Shown: positions 1 through 8,213 of the stretch, piece by piece | How positions within the stretch are numbered: position 1 is the stretch's first letter | Layout: each line of letters begins with the position of its first letter | The notes under the pieces: model-generated | Database searches by the model: none | Told to the model about the DNA's origin: nothing | Seen by the model: the letters and a program-made list of their open reading frames with translations, nothing else | Assembly (NCBI GenBank): GCA_036262035.1 | Contig: DATAJS010000027.1 | Location: 62,001 to 126,000, forward strand | DNA from: Burkholderiales bacterium | Lineage (GTDB): Bacteria; Pseudomonadota; Gammaproteobacteria; Burkholderiales; SG8-41 | Length of the DNA stretch: 64,000 nucleotides | Direction: 5' to 3' | Program-made: the position numbers and the translations under genes

Positions 1-1
1 C

Positions 2-994
2 GTCATCGTGCCGACCAAGTATTACTCGACGCCCTCCAGCGTCTATCGCGACCACGGCGTCTCGATGGTGATCTGGGCGAACCACCTGCTGCGCAGCGCG
101 ATCGGGGCGATGCAAGCAACGGCCAAAGAGCTCTTCGAATCGCAAAGCCTCGCGCGGATCGAGCAGCAGGTCGCGACAGTAAGCGAGATCTTCCGGCTCC
201 AGGGCGCGGCCGCCTATGAAGCCGCCGAGCGCCGCTACCTGCCGTCGGGCGCGCGCGCCCCGGCCGCGCTGGTGCTCGCCGCGTCGCGCGGCGAGGAGCT
301 GCGCGAGCTCACCGAGGAGCGCCCGAAAGCGATGGTGCGCATCGGCGACAAGCCGCTGCTCGCGCACATCGTCGACAGCTATCACGGCGCGGGCGTGGGC
401 GACATCACCGTGGTGCGCGGCTACAGGAAGGAAACCGTCGACCTGCCGCACCTGCACTACGTCGACAACGACGAGTATGCCGACACCGGCGAGCTGCACT
501 CGCTGTGGAAAGGGCTCACCTCGCGAAGCTGGGACGGCGAAGGCGTCGTCGTCTCGTACGGCGACTGTCTGTTCCGCAAGTACGTGGTCGAGAACCTGCG
601 CGAGACCGGCGCCGACATCGTGATCCCGGTCGACACCCAGTGGCAGGACAGCGTGAACCGCGATCGCGACGTCGATTACGTCGAATGCTCGCTCCCGTAT
701 TCGCGCACGCACTACAGCCGCGCGGTGACCCTGAAGCGCATGTCGGGCGACCTGCCGCAGGGCTCGATCCACGGCGAGTGGATGGGCCTGCTCTACGTCT
801 CCGCCAAGGCGCTGCCGGCGGTGCGCGCGGCCTTGCATGAAATGCACGAAGACCCGCGCAACCGCAAAGCCAAGGTGCCGGCGCTGCTCAATCGCCTCGC
901 CGCCGCGGGCCACGACGTGCGCGTCGTATATACCAGCGGCAACTGGCTCGACGTCGACAGCCTCGAAGACGTCGTCAACGCGGCGGGGTTCTGA
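2..994 (+). CDS. pepM: Phosphoenolpyruvate mutase C-terminus fused to a nucleotidyltransferase (5'-truncated by window edge)
   Basis: The open frame runs in from the window edge, so the first in-frame GTG is not a start. The first ~75 visible residues match the end of PEP mutase: the PTKYYSTP stretch, VVIWANHLLRSAI-type helix and a closing RRYLP, but the catalytic barrel lies upstream and is not seen. PEP mutase isomerises PEP to phosphonopyruvate, the entry step to nearly all natural phosphonates. From about residue 85 a second domain starts with ALVLAASRG and ERPKAM, the signature of sugar-phosphate/LicC-type nucleotidyltransferases. Related fusions (PntC type) activate a phosphonate with CTP. 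The stop overlaps the next start (TGATG), so it is the upstream gene of a coupled operon. Identity of the first domain is strong; the nucleotide and phosphonate used by the second are inferred. Confidence 0.88.
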   Translation, partial: VIVPTKYYSTPSSVYRDHGVSMVIWANHLLRSAIGAMQATAKELFESQSLARIEQQVATVSEIFRLQGAAAYEAAERRYLPSGARAPAALVLAASRGEELRELTEERPKAMVRIGDKPLLAHIVDSYHGAGVGDITVVRGYRKETVDLPHLHYVDNDEYADTGELHSLWKGLTSRSWDGEGVVVSYGDCLFRKYVVENLRETGADIVIPVDTQWQDSVNRDRDVDYVECSLPYSRTHYSRAVTLKRMSGDLPQGSIHGEWMGLLYVSAKALPAVRAALHEMHEDPRNRKAKVPALLNRLAAAGHDVRVVYTSGNWLDVDSLEDVVNAAGF

Positions 995-2139
995 TGATCG
1001 AATCGAAGACGTTCGTCGACGCCGCCCGCGCCCGCGGCTTCGGCCTGTGGACCGGCGTGCCGTGCTCCTATCTCACGCCGTTCCTGAACTCGGTGATCGC
1101 CGACCGCTCGCTCGCTTACGTGCCCGCGAGCAACGAAGGCGAAGCGGTCGCGATCGCGGTCGGCTCGCACATCGGCGGCAGGCGCGCGGTGGCGATGTTC
1201 CAGAACTCGGGCCTCGGCAACGCGGTCAGCCCCCTGACTTCGCTCGCGCACACCCACCGCGTGCCGGTGCTGCTCATCGTCAGCCGCCGCGGCGATCCCG
1301 AAGGCGCGGCCGACGAGCCGCAGCACGAGCTCATGGGGCGCATCACGACCGACATGCTCGACGTGATCGGGGTGAAATGGGAGCTCTTCCCGACCGAAGC
1401 GACCGAGGTCGAAGCCGCGCTCGAGCGCGCCGCCGCGCACATGGACAAGGCCGGGCTGCCGTACGCGCTGGTGATGCGCAAAGGCTCGGTGAAATCGTCG
1501 CCCCCGCCCGAGATTCCCGCGGGCAAGCCGCTCGCGCAGATCCAGACCTCGCGCCCGGTTGAGGCCCGCACGCTCAAGCGCGATTACCTCGCGGCCCTGC
1601 AATCGGCCGCGACCGACCGCGACATCATCGTCTCGACGACGGGCTACACCAGCCGCGAGCTCTATGCGCTCGGCGACAAACCGAACCAGCTCTACGTCGT
1701 CGGCGCGATGGGTTGCGTCTCCAGCGTCGGGCTCGGCCTCGCGCTGGCGCGACCCGACGTGCGCGTGACCGTGCTCGACGGCGACGGCTCGGCGCTGATG
1801 CGCCTGGGCGGGCTGCCTGCGATCGCTTACCAGCGGCCGGCGAATCTCCTGCACATCGTGCTCGACAACGGCATGCACGAATCGACCGGCGGGCAGTTCA
1901 CGGTGACGTCGTCGGTGGACCTCGTCGCGATCGCCGCGGCGTGCGGCTACCCGAAGTCGACCCGGGTCACGACGCCCGAAGATCTCGTCGGCGTGTTCAA
2001 AGGGCCGCGCGACGCGCTGACCTTCGTCGCCGCCGCGGTCGCGCCGGGCGTGCCCGACGATCTCCCGCGGCCTTCGGTCACTCCGCCGCAGGTCACCCAA
2101 CGACTGCGCGAGCATCTCGCGCGACTGGAACGCTCATGA
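994..2139 (+). CDS. aepY: Phosphonopyruvate decarboxylase (ThDP-dependent)
   Basis: This enzyme decarboxylates phosphonopyruvate to phosphonoacetaldehyde, the irreversible step that pulls the unfavourable PEP mutase reaction forward. The 381-residue protein has the ThDP-enzyme layout: an N-terminal pyrimidine-binding half with the SNEGEA glutamate near residue 48, a linker, and a C-terminal pyrophosphate-binding half with the GDGSALM...DNG motif near residue 263. The short two-domain form is typical of phosphonopyruvate and sulfopyruvate decarboxylases. Position directly after PEP mutase (TGATG overlap) and before AEP transaminase decides for phosphonopyruvate over sulfopyruvate. Confidence 0.93.
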   Translation: MIESKTFVDAARARGFGLWTGVPCSYLTPFLNSVIADRSLAYVPASNEGEAVAIAVGSHIGGRRAVAMFQNSGLGNAVSPLTSLAHTHRVPVLLIVSRRGDPEGAADEPQHELMGRITTDMLDVIGVKWELFPTEATEVEAALERAAAHMDKAGLPYALVMRKGSVKSSPPPEIPAGKPLAQIQTSRPVEARTLKRDYLAALQSAATDRDIIVSTTGYTSRELYALGDKPNQLYVVGAMGCVSSVGLGLALARPDVRVTVLDGDGSALMRLGGLPAIAYQRPANLLHIVLDNGMHESTGGQFTVTSSVDLVAIAAACGYPKSTRVTTPEDLVGVFKGPRDALTFVAAAVAPGVPDDLPRPSVTPPQVTQRLREHLARLERS

Positions 2140-3221
2140 TCCTGCTCAATCCCGGACCGGTCACGCTCACCCAGCGCGTCAAGCGCGCGCTCGCGGGCGA
2201 GGATCTGTGCCACCGCGAAGCCGAGTTCGCCGATCTCACGTTGAACGTGCTGCGCGGCATCGAGGGCGTCTACGACACCGCCGGCGATTACGGCGCAGTC
2301 ATGTTGAGCGGCTCCGGCACCGCGGCGGTCGAGGCGATGCTCTCCACCTTCGCGTCCAGGACGCGGCCGACCCTCGTGGTGTGCAACGGCGTCTACGGCG
2401 AGCGCATGGCCGCGATGCTGGCGCGGCAGGGCAAGCCTCACGTCGCGCTCAAGCACGAATGGCTTTCGGCGATCGATCTCTCCAGAGTCGAGCAAGCGCT
2501 GGGCGCCGAGCCGGGCATCGCCAACGTCGCGGTCGTGCACAACGAGACGACCACCGGGCGGCTCAACGATCTCGCGCCGCTCGCGGCGCTGTGCGGGAAG
2601 CGCGGCCTCGGATTGCTGGTCGACGCGGTCAGCAGCTTCGGCGGTGAGCTTCTCGATTTCTCGAAGCTGAAGCCCCTTGCGGTCGCCGCCACGGCCAACA
2701 AGTGTCTGCACGGCGCGCCCGGCATCTCGTTCGTCCTCGCCAGGAAGACCGCGCTCGACGCGGGCGAGAGCCAGGCGACCACGCTGTACCTCGATCTCCT
2801 CGAGTATTACCGCGAGCAGCGCAAAGGCTGGTCGCCTTACACGCAGGCGGTGCACGTGACGCTCGCCCTGCGCGAAGCGCTGCGCGAGCTCGCCGACGCA
2901 GGCGGCGTGACCGCGCGGCAGAAGCTTTATCTCGATCGCTCCACCACGGTTCGCCGCACGCTCGCCGGCCTGGGCATCGAGACGCTCGTGCCGGTCGCCG
3001 ACTGCTCGTCGATGCTGACCGGGTTCAAATTGCCCGAAGGCGAAAGCTACGACCGTCTGCACGACAGCCTGAAAGCACAGGGCTACGTCATCTACGCCGG
3101 GCAAGGCGCTTTCAACGGCCGCATCTTCCGCATCGCCACGATGGGCGAGATACCCGCGCCGGAGCTCGACCGGCTGTGCAACGCTTTCCGCGAGCACTTC
3201 GCAAAGGCCGAGGCTCGATGA
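2136..3221 (+). CDS. phnW: 2-Aminoethylphosphonate:pyruvate transaminase
   Basis: A class V PLP aminotransferase of 361 residues beginning with LLNPGPVTLT, as PhnW proteins do. The PLP lysine is K189 in TANKCLHG and the cofactor aspartate is D163 in LLVDAVSS. PhnW interconverts phosphonoacetaldehyde plus an amino donor and 2-aminoethylphosphonate (AEP). In degradative loci it sits with phosphonatase; here it directly follows PEP mutase and decarboxylase, so it should run toward AEP. Start chosen at the ATG that overlaps the previous stop as ATGA; a longer in-frame extension upstream lies wholly inside the decarboxylase gene and is rejected. Confidence 0.93.
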   Translation: MILLNPGPVTLTQRVKRALAGEDLCHREAEFADLTLNVLRGIEGVYDTAGDYGAVMLSGSGTAAVEAMLSTFASRTRPTLVVCNGVYGERMAAMLARQGKPHVALKHEWLSAIDLSRVEQALGAEPGIANVAVVHNETTTGRLNDLAPLAALCGKRGLGLLVDAVSSFGGELLDFSKLKPLAVAATANKCLHGAPGISFVLARKTALDAGESQATTLYLDLLEYYREQRKGWSPYTQAVHVTLALREALRELADAGGVTARQKLYLDRSTTVRRTLAGLGIETLVPVADCSSMLTGFKLPEGESYDRLHDSLKAQGYVIYAGQGAFNGRIFRIATMGEIPAPELDRLCNAFREHFAKAEAR

Positions 3222-3967
3222 GCGCGCCTGAGCTCGCGGTGATCGTCGCGGCGGGCCGCGGCGTGCGCCTCAAAGGGATGGGCGAGCAGCGCCCGAAAGG
3301 CTTCATCGAGCTGGGCGGCCGGGCCCTCATCGAGCGCTCGGTCGAGCTGCTGACCGCCGCCGGTGTCGAGCGAACCCTCATCGTCACCGGGCATCTCCGC
3401 GAATGGTACGAAGACTTCGCGCGCCGCACGCCCAACGTCGAGCTCGCGCACAATCCGGAGTACGCCGCGTCGGGCAGCATGTACACGCTGTGGCTCGCGC
3501 GCGAGCTCATCCATGAGGATTTCGTGCTGGCCGAATCGGATCTCGTCTACGAGAAACGTGCGCTCGAGGTGCTGTTCGGCGCACCGGGCGCCGACACGCT
3601 GCTCGTCTCGGGACCGACGCGCTCCGGCGACGAGGTCTATGTCGAAGCCGACGGCGGCCGGCTCACCGGGCTTTCCAAGCAGCGCGCCAGGCTGACCGGC
3701 GACGTCGTCGGCGAGCTCGTCGGGCTGACGCGCATCTCGCGGCGCTGTCTCGATGCGATGTGCGCGCACGCCGAAGGCGTCTTCAGGGAATCGAAGCACC
3801 TCGAATACGAGCAGGCGCTCGTCGCCGCAGCGCGCGAAGTGCGCGTCGACTGCCCGGTCGTCGCGGACCTCGCATGGACCGAGATCGACGACGAAACGCA
3901 CCTCAAGCGAGCGATCGAGCAGATCTATCCCCGGATCATGGAACGCGAAGCGGCTTACGCATGCTGA
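3218..3967 (+). CDS. Nucleotidyltransferase (LicC/IPCT-like), second in the operon
   Basis: A 249-residue single-domain NTP transferase with the N-terminal nucleotide loop VIVAAGRGVRL (about residues 7-17) followed by RPKGFIELGG. The fold and length match choline-phosphate or inositol-phosphate cytidylyltransferases and sugar-1-phosphate uridylyltransferases. It starts on an ATGA overlap with phnW and its stop lies inside the next start. Because the first gene already carries a nucleotidyltransferase domain, this one may activate a different head group, for example hydroxylated AEP, or inositol phosphate made by the inositol-3-phosphate synthase in the converging operon. The substrate cannot be read from the sequence. 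Confidence 0.82.
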   Translation: MSAPELAVIVAAGRGVRLKGMGEQRPKGFIELGGRALIERSVELLTAAGVERTLIVTGHLREWYEDFARRTPNVELAHNPEYAASGSMYTLWLARELIHEDFVLAESDLVYEKRALEVLFGAPGADTLLVSGPTRSGDEVYVEADGGRLTGLSKQRARLTGDVVGELVGLTRISRRCLDAMCAHAEGVFRESKHLEYEQALVAAAREVRVDCPVVADLAWTEIDDETHLKRAIEQIYPRIMEREAAYAC

Positions 3968-4713
3968 CGAACGCACAGATCGAGGATTTCAGGCGCGACG
4001 GCATCCTCGTCGTGCGCGAGATGTACGGCCGCGACGAGATCCGCCAGATGGCGGGCTGGATCGACGCGCTGGTCGCCAAGCCGCGCGCGAAAGGCGCGGA
4101 GATGGCGTACCTGGAGGACAGCCGCACCGAGCCGGGAAAGCGCATCCTGTCGCGCATCGAGAAGTTCGCGGAACCCGGCACGCCGTTCGGCGAGGCGGTG
4201 CGCGACCGCAAGATGCTCGACGCGATCGAAGCGCTGCTCGGCGGCCCCGCGCTGCTGTTCAAGGAGAAGATCAACTTCAAGCTGCCGGGCGGCGGCGGCT
4301 TCGAACCCCACCAGGACATCCAGCCCGGCTGGGACGATTACGCGCCGTACTTCATCTCGGTCGCGATCGCCATCGACGATTCGACGATCGAGAACGGCTG
4401 CCTCGAAGTGTCCAAAGGCCATCACAAGCGCGGGTGGCTGGGCGAGCGCTGGAAGCCGCTCACCGACGAGCAGCTCAAGGGCGTGCGCTTCGAGCCGTAT
4501 CCGATGGCGCCGGGCGACGTGATGTTCTTCGACTGCTACGCGCCGCACCAGTCGCAGCCCAACCTCACCTCCGAGCAGCGCCGCAACGTCTATCTCACCT
4601 ACAATCGCGCAGCCGACGGCGACCACCGCGAGCGCTACTTCGCGGACAAGCGCGCGAGCTACCCGCCGGACAACGAGCGTGAGGACGGCAAGCAGTACGT
4701 CTTCCGGGTCTGA
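3961..4713 (+). CDS. Fe(II)/2-oxoglutarate dioxygenase, PhyH family, likely AEP hydroxylase (PhnY*-like)
   Basis: A 250-residue phytanoyl-CoA hydroxylase-fold protein. The iron ligands are readable as H117 and D119 in PHQDIQ and H196 in APHQSQ, with R207 or R208 in QRRN as the 2-oxoglutarate-binding arginine. PhnY* of phosphonate catabolism hydroxylates AEP at C1 to (R)-1-hydroxy-2-aminoethylphosphonate and belongs to this family. Its partner PhnZ, which would cleave the product, is absent here, and the gene overlaps the nucleotidyltransferase (7 bases) in a biosynthetic operon. The likely role is therefore making 1-hydroxy-AEP as a head group, not degrading it. The family is clear; the substrate is inferred from context. 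Confidence 0.82.
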   Translation: MLTNAQIEDFRRDGILVVREMYGRDEIRQMAGWIDALVAKPRAKGAEMAYLEDSRTEPGKRILSRIEKFAEPGTPFGEAVRDRKMLDAIEALLGGPALLFKEKINFKLPGGGGFEPHQDIQPGWDDYAPYFISVAIAIDDSTIENGCLEVSKGHHKRGWLGERWKPLTDEQLKGVRFEPYPMAPGDVMFFDCYAPHQSQPNLTSEQRRNVYLTYNRAADGDHRERYFADKRASYPPDNEREDGKQYVFRV

Positions 4714-4728
4714 TGTGCAGCCAACGTC

Positions 4729-4829
4729 AAAATGGATTCCCGCCTGCGCGGGAATGACGAAAGCGGCGCGTCCGGCAGGGATTGGTCATTCCCGACCTGC
4801 GATAGCAGAAGTGATCGGGAATCCATTTT
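4729..4829. repeat. Long inverted repeat, GATTCCCG/CGGGAATC family (copy D1)
   Basis: The only gap in the phosphonate operon. Outer arms AAAATGGATTCCCG and CGGGAATCCATTTT pair over about 14 bases, and inner segments (CGCGGGAATGACG, GGTCATTCCCGAC) form further stems. Related copies occur at 33872-33904, 37410-37440 and 37461-37504. It could act as an mRNA processing or attenuation structure between the dioxygenase and the phosphotransferase. Confidence 0.75.
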
Positions 4830-4839
4830 CAAGCCTCAC

Positions 4840-5568
4840 ATGAGCCGGCGCTTTCCCACCGTTGCTGAAGTCGCCGCCGCTTATCGCCCGCGGCTGGCGA
4901 ACGAGCTCAAGACCGAGTGGGCGATCGCGGTGCTGTATCGCCCGGTGTCGCTGATGATCACGCCGCTTTTCGCCGCGGTCGGCGCCACACCCACCGCGGT
5001 CTCGCTGCTCGGCCTCGCGATCGCGCTCGCGCTGCCGTTCGTCGCGGCCGCGGCCGGGGCGCAGGCGTGGGTGACGGTCGGCGTGCTGGCGATCGCGTTC
5101 TGCGTGCTCGACTGCGTCGACGGCGATCTCGCGCGCGTGACCGGTCGCTCCTCCGCGCGCGGCGCGTATCTGGATTTCGTGGTCGACCTCGCCTATCGCG
5201 CGGGCTTTTACGCCGCGGCCGGCGTCGCCGCGGACGCTGCGCGCGACGCGTCGGGCATCGCCGCGCTCGGCGGCGACGGCGGCGTCGTCGCGGGGCTCGC
5301 GTGCGCGCTCGTCGCCATCCTCGCGCGCGCGTGCCGGCTGTACGTCGAAGGCGGCGGGCACGGCGCCGACCGCCCGCAATCGCAGGCGGGCATCAGCGGC
5401 GGTGAAGTGGCGACCGCGTTCCTGAGCGGTCTCGATCACCTGCTGCCGGTCGCGGTGCTCGTCCTGGGCGCGCTCGGGCGTCTCGACTGGGCGATCGCGT
5501 GGCTCGTCGTGTATTCGCTCGGCGATTTCGTGCAGACGCAAGCCGCGGTATGGAAGCGCCTCGCATGA
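4840..5568 (+). CDS. CDP-alcohol phosphotransferase family membrane enzyme (phosphonate operon)
   Basis: A 242-residue polytopic membrane protein with a complete CDP-alcohol phosphotransferase signature D-x2-D-G-x2-A-R-x8-G-x3-D-x3-D (D91, D94, G95, A98, R99, G108, D112, D116). Such enzymes displace CMP from a CDP-activated alcohol. In this operon a plausible donor is CMP-AEP (or its hydroxy form) made by the nucleotidyltransferases, with a lipid hydroxyl such as ceramide or diacylglycerol as acceptor. The ATG at 4840 places the predicted N-terminal helix normally; a longer frame from 4732 would start inside the repeat. It overlaps the next gene as ATGA. Family assignment is firm; donor and acceptor are inference. 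Confidence 0.87.
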   Translation: MSRRFPTVAEVAAAYRPRLANELKTEWAIAVLYRPVSLMITPLFAAVGATPTAVSLLGLAIALALPFVAAAAGAQAWVTVGVLAIAFCVLDCVDGDLARVTGRSSARGAYLDFVVDLAYRAGFYAAAGVAADAARDASGIAALGGDGGVVAGLACALVAILARACRLYVEGGGHGADRPQSQAGISGGEVATAFLSGLDHLLPVAVLVLGALGRLDWAIAWLVVYSLGDFVQTQAAVWKRLA

Positions 5569-6734
5569 AGGTGCTGCAGGTCTGTCCCTACGACATCGCG
5601 CGGCCGGGCGGCGTGCAGCGCCACATCGTCGATCTCTCGACCGCGCTCGCGCGTGCGGGGCACGAGGTGACCGTGGTCGCGCCCGCCGGCGCCGAACCTT
5701 CCGCGCTCGATCCGAACGTGGAGCTGCTGCGCATCGGGCGCGCACGCGAGTGGGGGATGCACGGCACGCGCTTCGAAGTGACCTGGGCGTCACGCAGCGA
5801 GTTGGCGAAGCTCGGCTCTCGCCGCTTCGACGTGGCGCACTTCCACACCATCTGGACGCCTTTCGTGCCGTGGCAGATCTTTCGCCGCCAGCCCGCGACG
5901 CATTCGGTCGCGACGTTCCACGACACTCCGCCGCCGGGACTCTCCGGCGCGGTAACCCGCGCGGCGTTCGCGCTCATGAGCCGCCGCCTGTCGCGCGGGC
6001 TCGACGTCATGATCGCGGTATCGAGTGCGCCGGCAAAGCACCTGCGCACCAGCGGCCGCAGCTGGCGCGTGCTGCTGCCGGCCTGCATCGACCTCGCGCC
6101 CTATGCGGCCCTGACGCGCGAAGGCGCAGGCGGCCCGACGATCCTCTTCGTCGGCCGCCTCGAGCCGCGCAAAGGCGTGCTGCTGCTGATCGAGGCCTTT
6201 GCGCGCGTGAAGCAGTCGCATCCCGCCGTGCGCCTGGTGGTTTGCGGCGACGGCGAGCAGCGCGGTGAAGCGCACGCGCTCGCCGCGCGCCTCGGCGTGT
6301 CCGACGGCGTCACCTTCACCGGTGCCCTGCCCGACGCCGAGCGCCTCGCGCTGTACTCGCGGGCCGACCTCTTCTGCGCGCCTTCGCCGTACGGCGAAAG
6401 CTACGGGCTCGTGCTCGCGGAAGCGATGGCGGCGGGCCTGCCGGTCGTGGCCGCGGCGAACGAGGGCTATCGCACCGTGCTGACGGGCGTCGGCGCGGCG
6501 GGCCTGGTCGAGCCCGGCGACGTCGACGACCTCGCGCAGCGCCTGTCGCAGGTGCTCGATTCGGCGGAGCTGCGGGAAGGGCTGTCGGCGTGGGGACGGG
6601 AATGCGCGTGGCGCTCCGACGTCAATGCGCGGCTTCCCGAATTTCTGGCGCTGTACGAGCCGCACCTGCTGGCGGAAGCTCGAACGGGCTCGGCGACGGA
6701 TACCAGCGCTCGAGCATACCCCGCACGTAACTGA
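5565..6734 (+). CDS. GT4-family glycosyltransferase (PimA-like)
   Basis: A 389-residue GT-B glycosyltransferase. The N-terminal Rossmann half starts with PGGVQRHIVDLS, which matches the GGxxRHV-type acceptor loop of GT4 enzymes. The C-terminal half has FVGRLEPRKGV and the E-x7-E nucleotide-sugar motif in YGESYGLVLAEAMAAG (about residues 280-295). GT4 members include PimA, which mannosylates phosphatidylinositol. With an inositol-3-phosphate synthase and two CDP-alcohol phosphotransferases nearby, a lipid head group is the most likely acceptor. Its last 113 bases overlap the convergent Stealth gene. Confidence 0.87.
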   Translation: MKVLQVCPYDIARPGGVQRHIVDLSTALARAGHEVTVVAPAGAEPSALDPNVELLRIGRAREWGMHGTRFEVTWASRSELAKLGSRRFDVAHFHTIWTPFVPWQIFRRQPATHSVATFHDTPPPGLSGAVTRAAFALMSRRLSRGLDVMIAVSSAPAKHLRTSGRSWRVLLPACIDLAPYAALTREGAGGPTILFVGRLEPRKGVLLLIEAFARVKQSHPAVRLVVCGDGEQRGEAHALAARLGVSDGVTFTGALPDAERLALYSRADLFCAPSPYGESYGLVLAEAMAAGLPVVAAANEGYRTVLTGVGAAGLVEPGDVDDLAQRLSQVLDSAELREGLSAWGRECAWRSDVNARLPEFLALYEPHLLAEARTGSATDTSARAYPARN

Positions 6735-7617
6735 CGACGCGCGCGTCGGGGCTCGCGTCGAAGTTGTCGTTCATCGTGACGAACTTCGGGCGCAGGCGCT
6801 CGGCGGCCACCCGCTGCAGCTTCATCTGCCAGCGCCTGTTCTCGAGCGGGAAGTAGAAGCTCGTGCGATAGGTCGTGCGCAGCGTCTGCGCCACCGCGCG
6901 GCGCCGCGCGAGCGCGTAGTGCGGGTAGAGATACTCGGGGGCGACGTTGCCCGCGCGCCTGAAGCGGCTGGTGCGGGTGTGCTCGATCGCGTCGGGCCAG
7001 TCGGCGAGCATGTCGTTCCACAGCTCGCAGTCGACGAGGAGCGGCACGTGGTTGACCGCGCGCCTGCGCGCCCGGCCGAAGCGCTCGTCGAGCAGATGGT
7101 TGCAGCGCGCGAGCGACGCGTTCCATGGCGACACGCTCGAATCGTCGCGCAGCCGCGCAGGCGCGGTGCGCTTCAGCCGCGGATACACGCGCAGGCGCCC
7201 GCGCTCGTCGGCGAAGTCTTCGATCGTCACCGGGGCGCCGAGCAGCATGTCGTCCTCGATGTAGATGAAGCGCGGGCTCAGACCCGGCAGCCGCGTGAGA
7301 TGCGTGATGATCGCGAACGAGCTGAAAGTCGGCAAAATCCGCGGCTCCATGATCTCGTCGTGGTGCGTGACGCGCAGGCGCGGGTGGTCTTCGTTCAGCC
7401 ACGACGGCACCTGCGGCCGGCAGGTCAGCACGTGGACGTTGCGCACCCACGGCATATAGCGCGCGACCGAGCGCAGGCTGTAGCGCATGAGCTCGAGATT
7501 GTCGCGGGTGCGGTTCGGGTTGAGGTCGTGGTGCACGCCGGCGTGCGCGCGCAGCAGATCGATATAGCCGGGCCACTGGTCGTCGACCCAGGTGTAGACG
7601 AGGTCGATGTCAGCCAT
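6622..7617 (-). CDS. Stealth-family sugar-phosphate transferase
   Basis: A 331-residue protein with the Stealth conserved regions in order: CR1 IDLVYTWVDD at residue 4, CR2 with NLELMRYSLRSVARYMPWVRN (starting near residue 40), HHDEIM and IYIEDDMLLG near residues 85 and 120, CR3 around NHVPLLVDCELWND, and CR4-like NDNFD near the end. Stealth proteins, including the catalytic part of human GlcNAc-1-phosphotransferase, move a hexose-1-phosphate onto an acceptor and are known from bacterial capsule synthesis. As the last gene of the sphingolipid/inositol operon it could decorate a lipid head group or attach a phosphoglycan. It overlaps the upstream gene by 8 bases and the convergent glycosyltransferase by 113. 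Confidence 0.86.
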   Translation of the reverse strand: MADIDLVYTWVDDQWPGYIDLLRAHAGVHHDLNPNRTRDNLELMRYSLRSVARYMPWVRNVHVLTCRPQVPSWLNEDHPRLRVTHHDEIMEPRILPTFSSFAIITHLTRLPGLSPRFIYIEDDMLLGAPVTIEDFADERGRLRVYPRLKRTAPARLRDDSSVSPWNASLARCNHLLDERFGRARRRAVNHVPLLVDCELWNDMLADWPDAIEHTRTSRFRRAGNVAPEYLYPHYALARRRAVAQTLRTTYRTSFYFPLENRRWQMKLQRVAAERLRPKFVTMNDNFDASPDARVVSYVRGMLERWYPSPSPFELPPAGAARTAPEIREAAH

Positions 7618-8203
7618 CGCCGGCGATGCGCGAGCGCGCCCTGAAGAAGCGCTGCACGGCGGTGACGTGCGCCAGCACGCCGAGCGCGACGAGGCCCCAC
7701 GGAACGACCACCGGCGCCCAGTAGCCGATCACCAGCAGCGCACACACGAAGAGGATGCGCTCCAGGCGCTCGACGAGATCGGGCCAGTCGCCGTTGTCGA
7801 TCGGGATCTCCATCGCGGCGCGCGCCTTGTTGTAGCTCGTGAGGAAGCTGCCGCTGACGACGAGCAGCGCGTGCGGCCAGGCGTCGTGCACCCACCCGAT
7901 CGCCGCGAGCACCGCGAGCTCCTGGTAGCGGTCGACGACCGCGTCGAGATAGCCGCCGAACTTCGAGCTCCTGCCGGTGAGCCGCGCGACCGCGCCGTCG
8001 AGCGCGTCGAACGAGAACGCGAGCGCAATCCATACGCCGAAGACGAGGCTGTTGCGGTGAAACGGATACGCCGCCGCGCCCGCGGCGACGAGCACGAGGC
8101 CGATGGCGGTGATCGCGTTCGGCGAGAGCCCGCTCCTGGCGAGGCCTCGCGCGAGGTAATCCCACACGCGGTTCATCCGCTGCGCATACAGCCCGTCGAG
8201 CAT
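7610..8203 (-). CDS. CDP-alcohol phosphotransferase family membrane enzyme (inositol operon)
   Basis: A 197-residue integral membrane protein with the full catalytic signature D66-x2-D69-G70-x2-A73-R74-x8-G83-x3-D87-x3-D91. It resembles short bacterial phosphatidylinositol-phosphate and phosphatidylglycerol-phosphate synthases. An inositol-3-phosphate synthase in the same operon makes an inositol-lipid synthase the leading interpretation, with inositol phosphate plus a CDP-lipid or CDP-inositol plus ceramide as possible chemistries. Start taken at the ATG at 8203, ten bases after the kinase stop; the longer frame upstream lies inside the kinase. The exact substrates are not readable. Confidence 0.86.
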   Translation of the reverse strand: MLDGLYAQRMNRVWDYLARGLARSGLSPNAITAIGLVLVAAGAAAYPFHRNSLVFGVWIALAFSFDALDGAVARLTGRSSKFGGYLDAVVDRYQELAVLAAIGWVHDAWPHALLVVSGSFLTSYNKARAAMEIPIDNGDWPDLVERLERILFVCALLVIGYWAPVVVPWGLVALGVLAHVTAVQRFFRARSRIAGDG

Positions 8204-8213
8204 CTCCAGTCCT

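Noticed and set aside
793..2115. Long open frame (440 codons) on the minus strand opposite the decarboxylase
   Set aside because: Arg/Ala/His-rich translation without any domain; antisense shadow of clear genes in GC-rich DNA.
3961..4713. Phosphonate catabolism operon (PhnW-PhnY degradation)
   Set aside because: PEP mutase and phosphonopyruvate decarboxylase are biosynthetic, and no PhnZ, PhnX, C-P lyase or importer is present.
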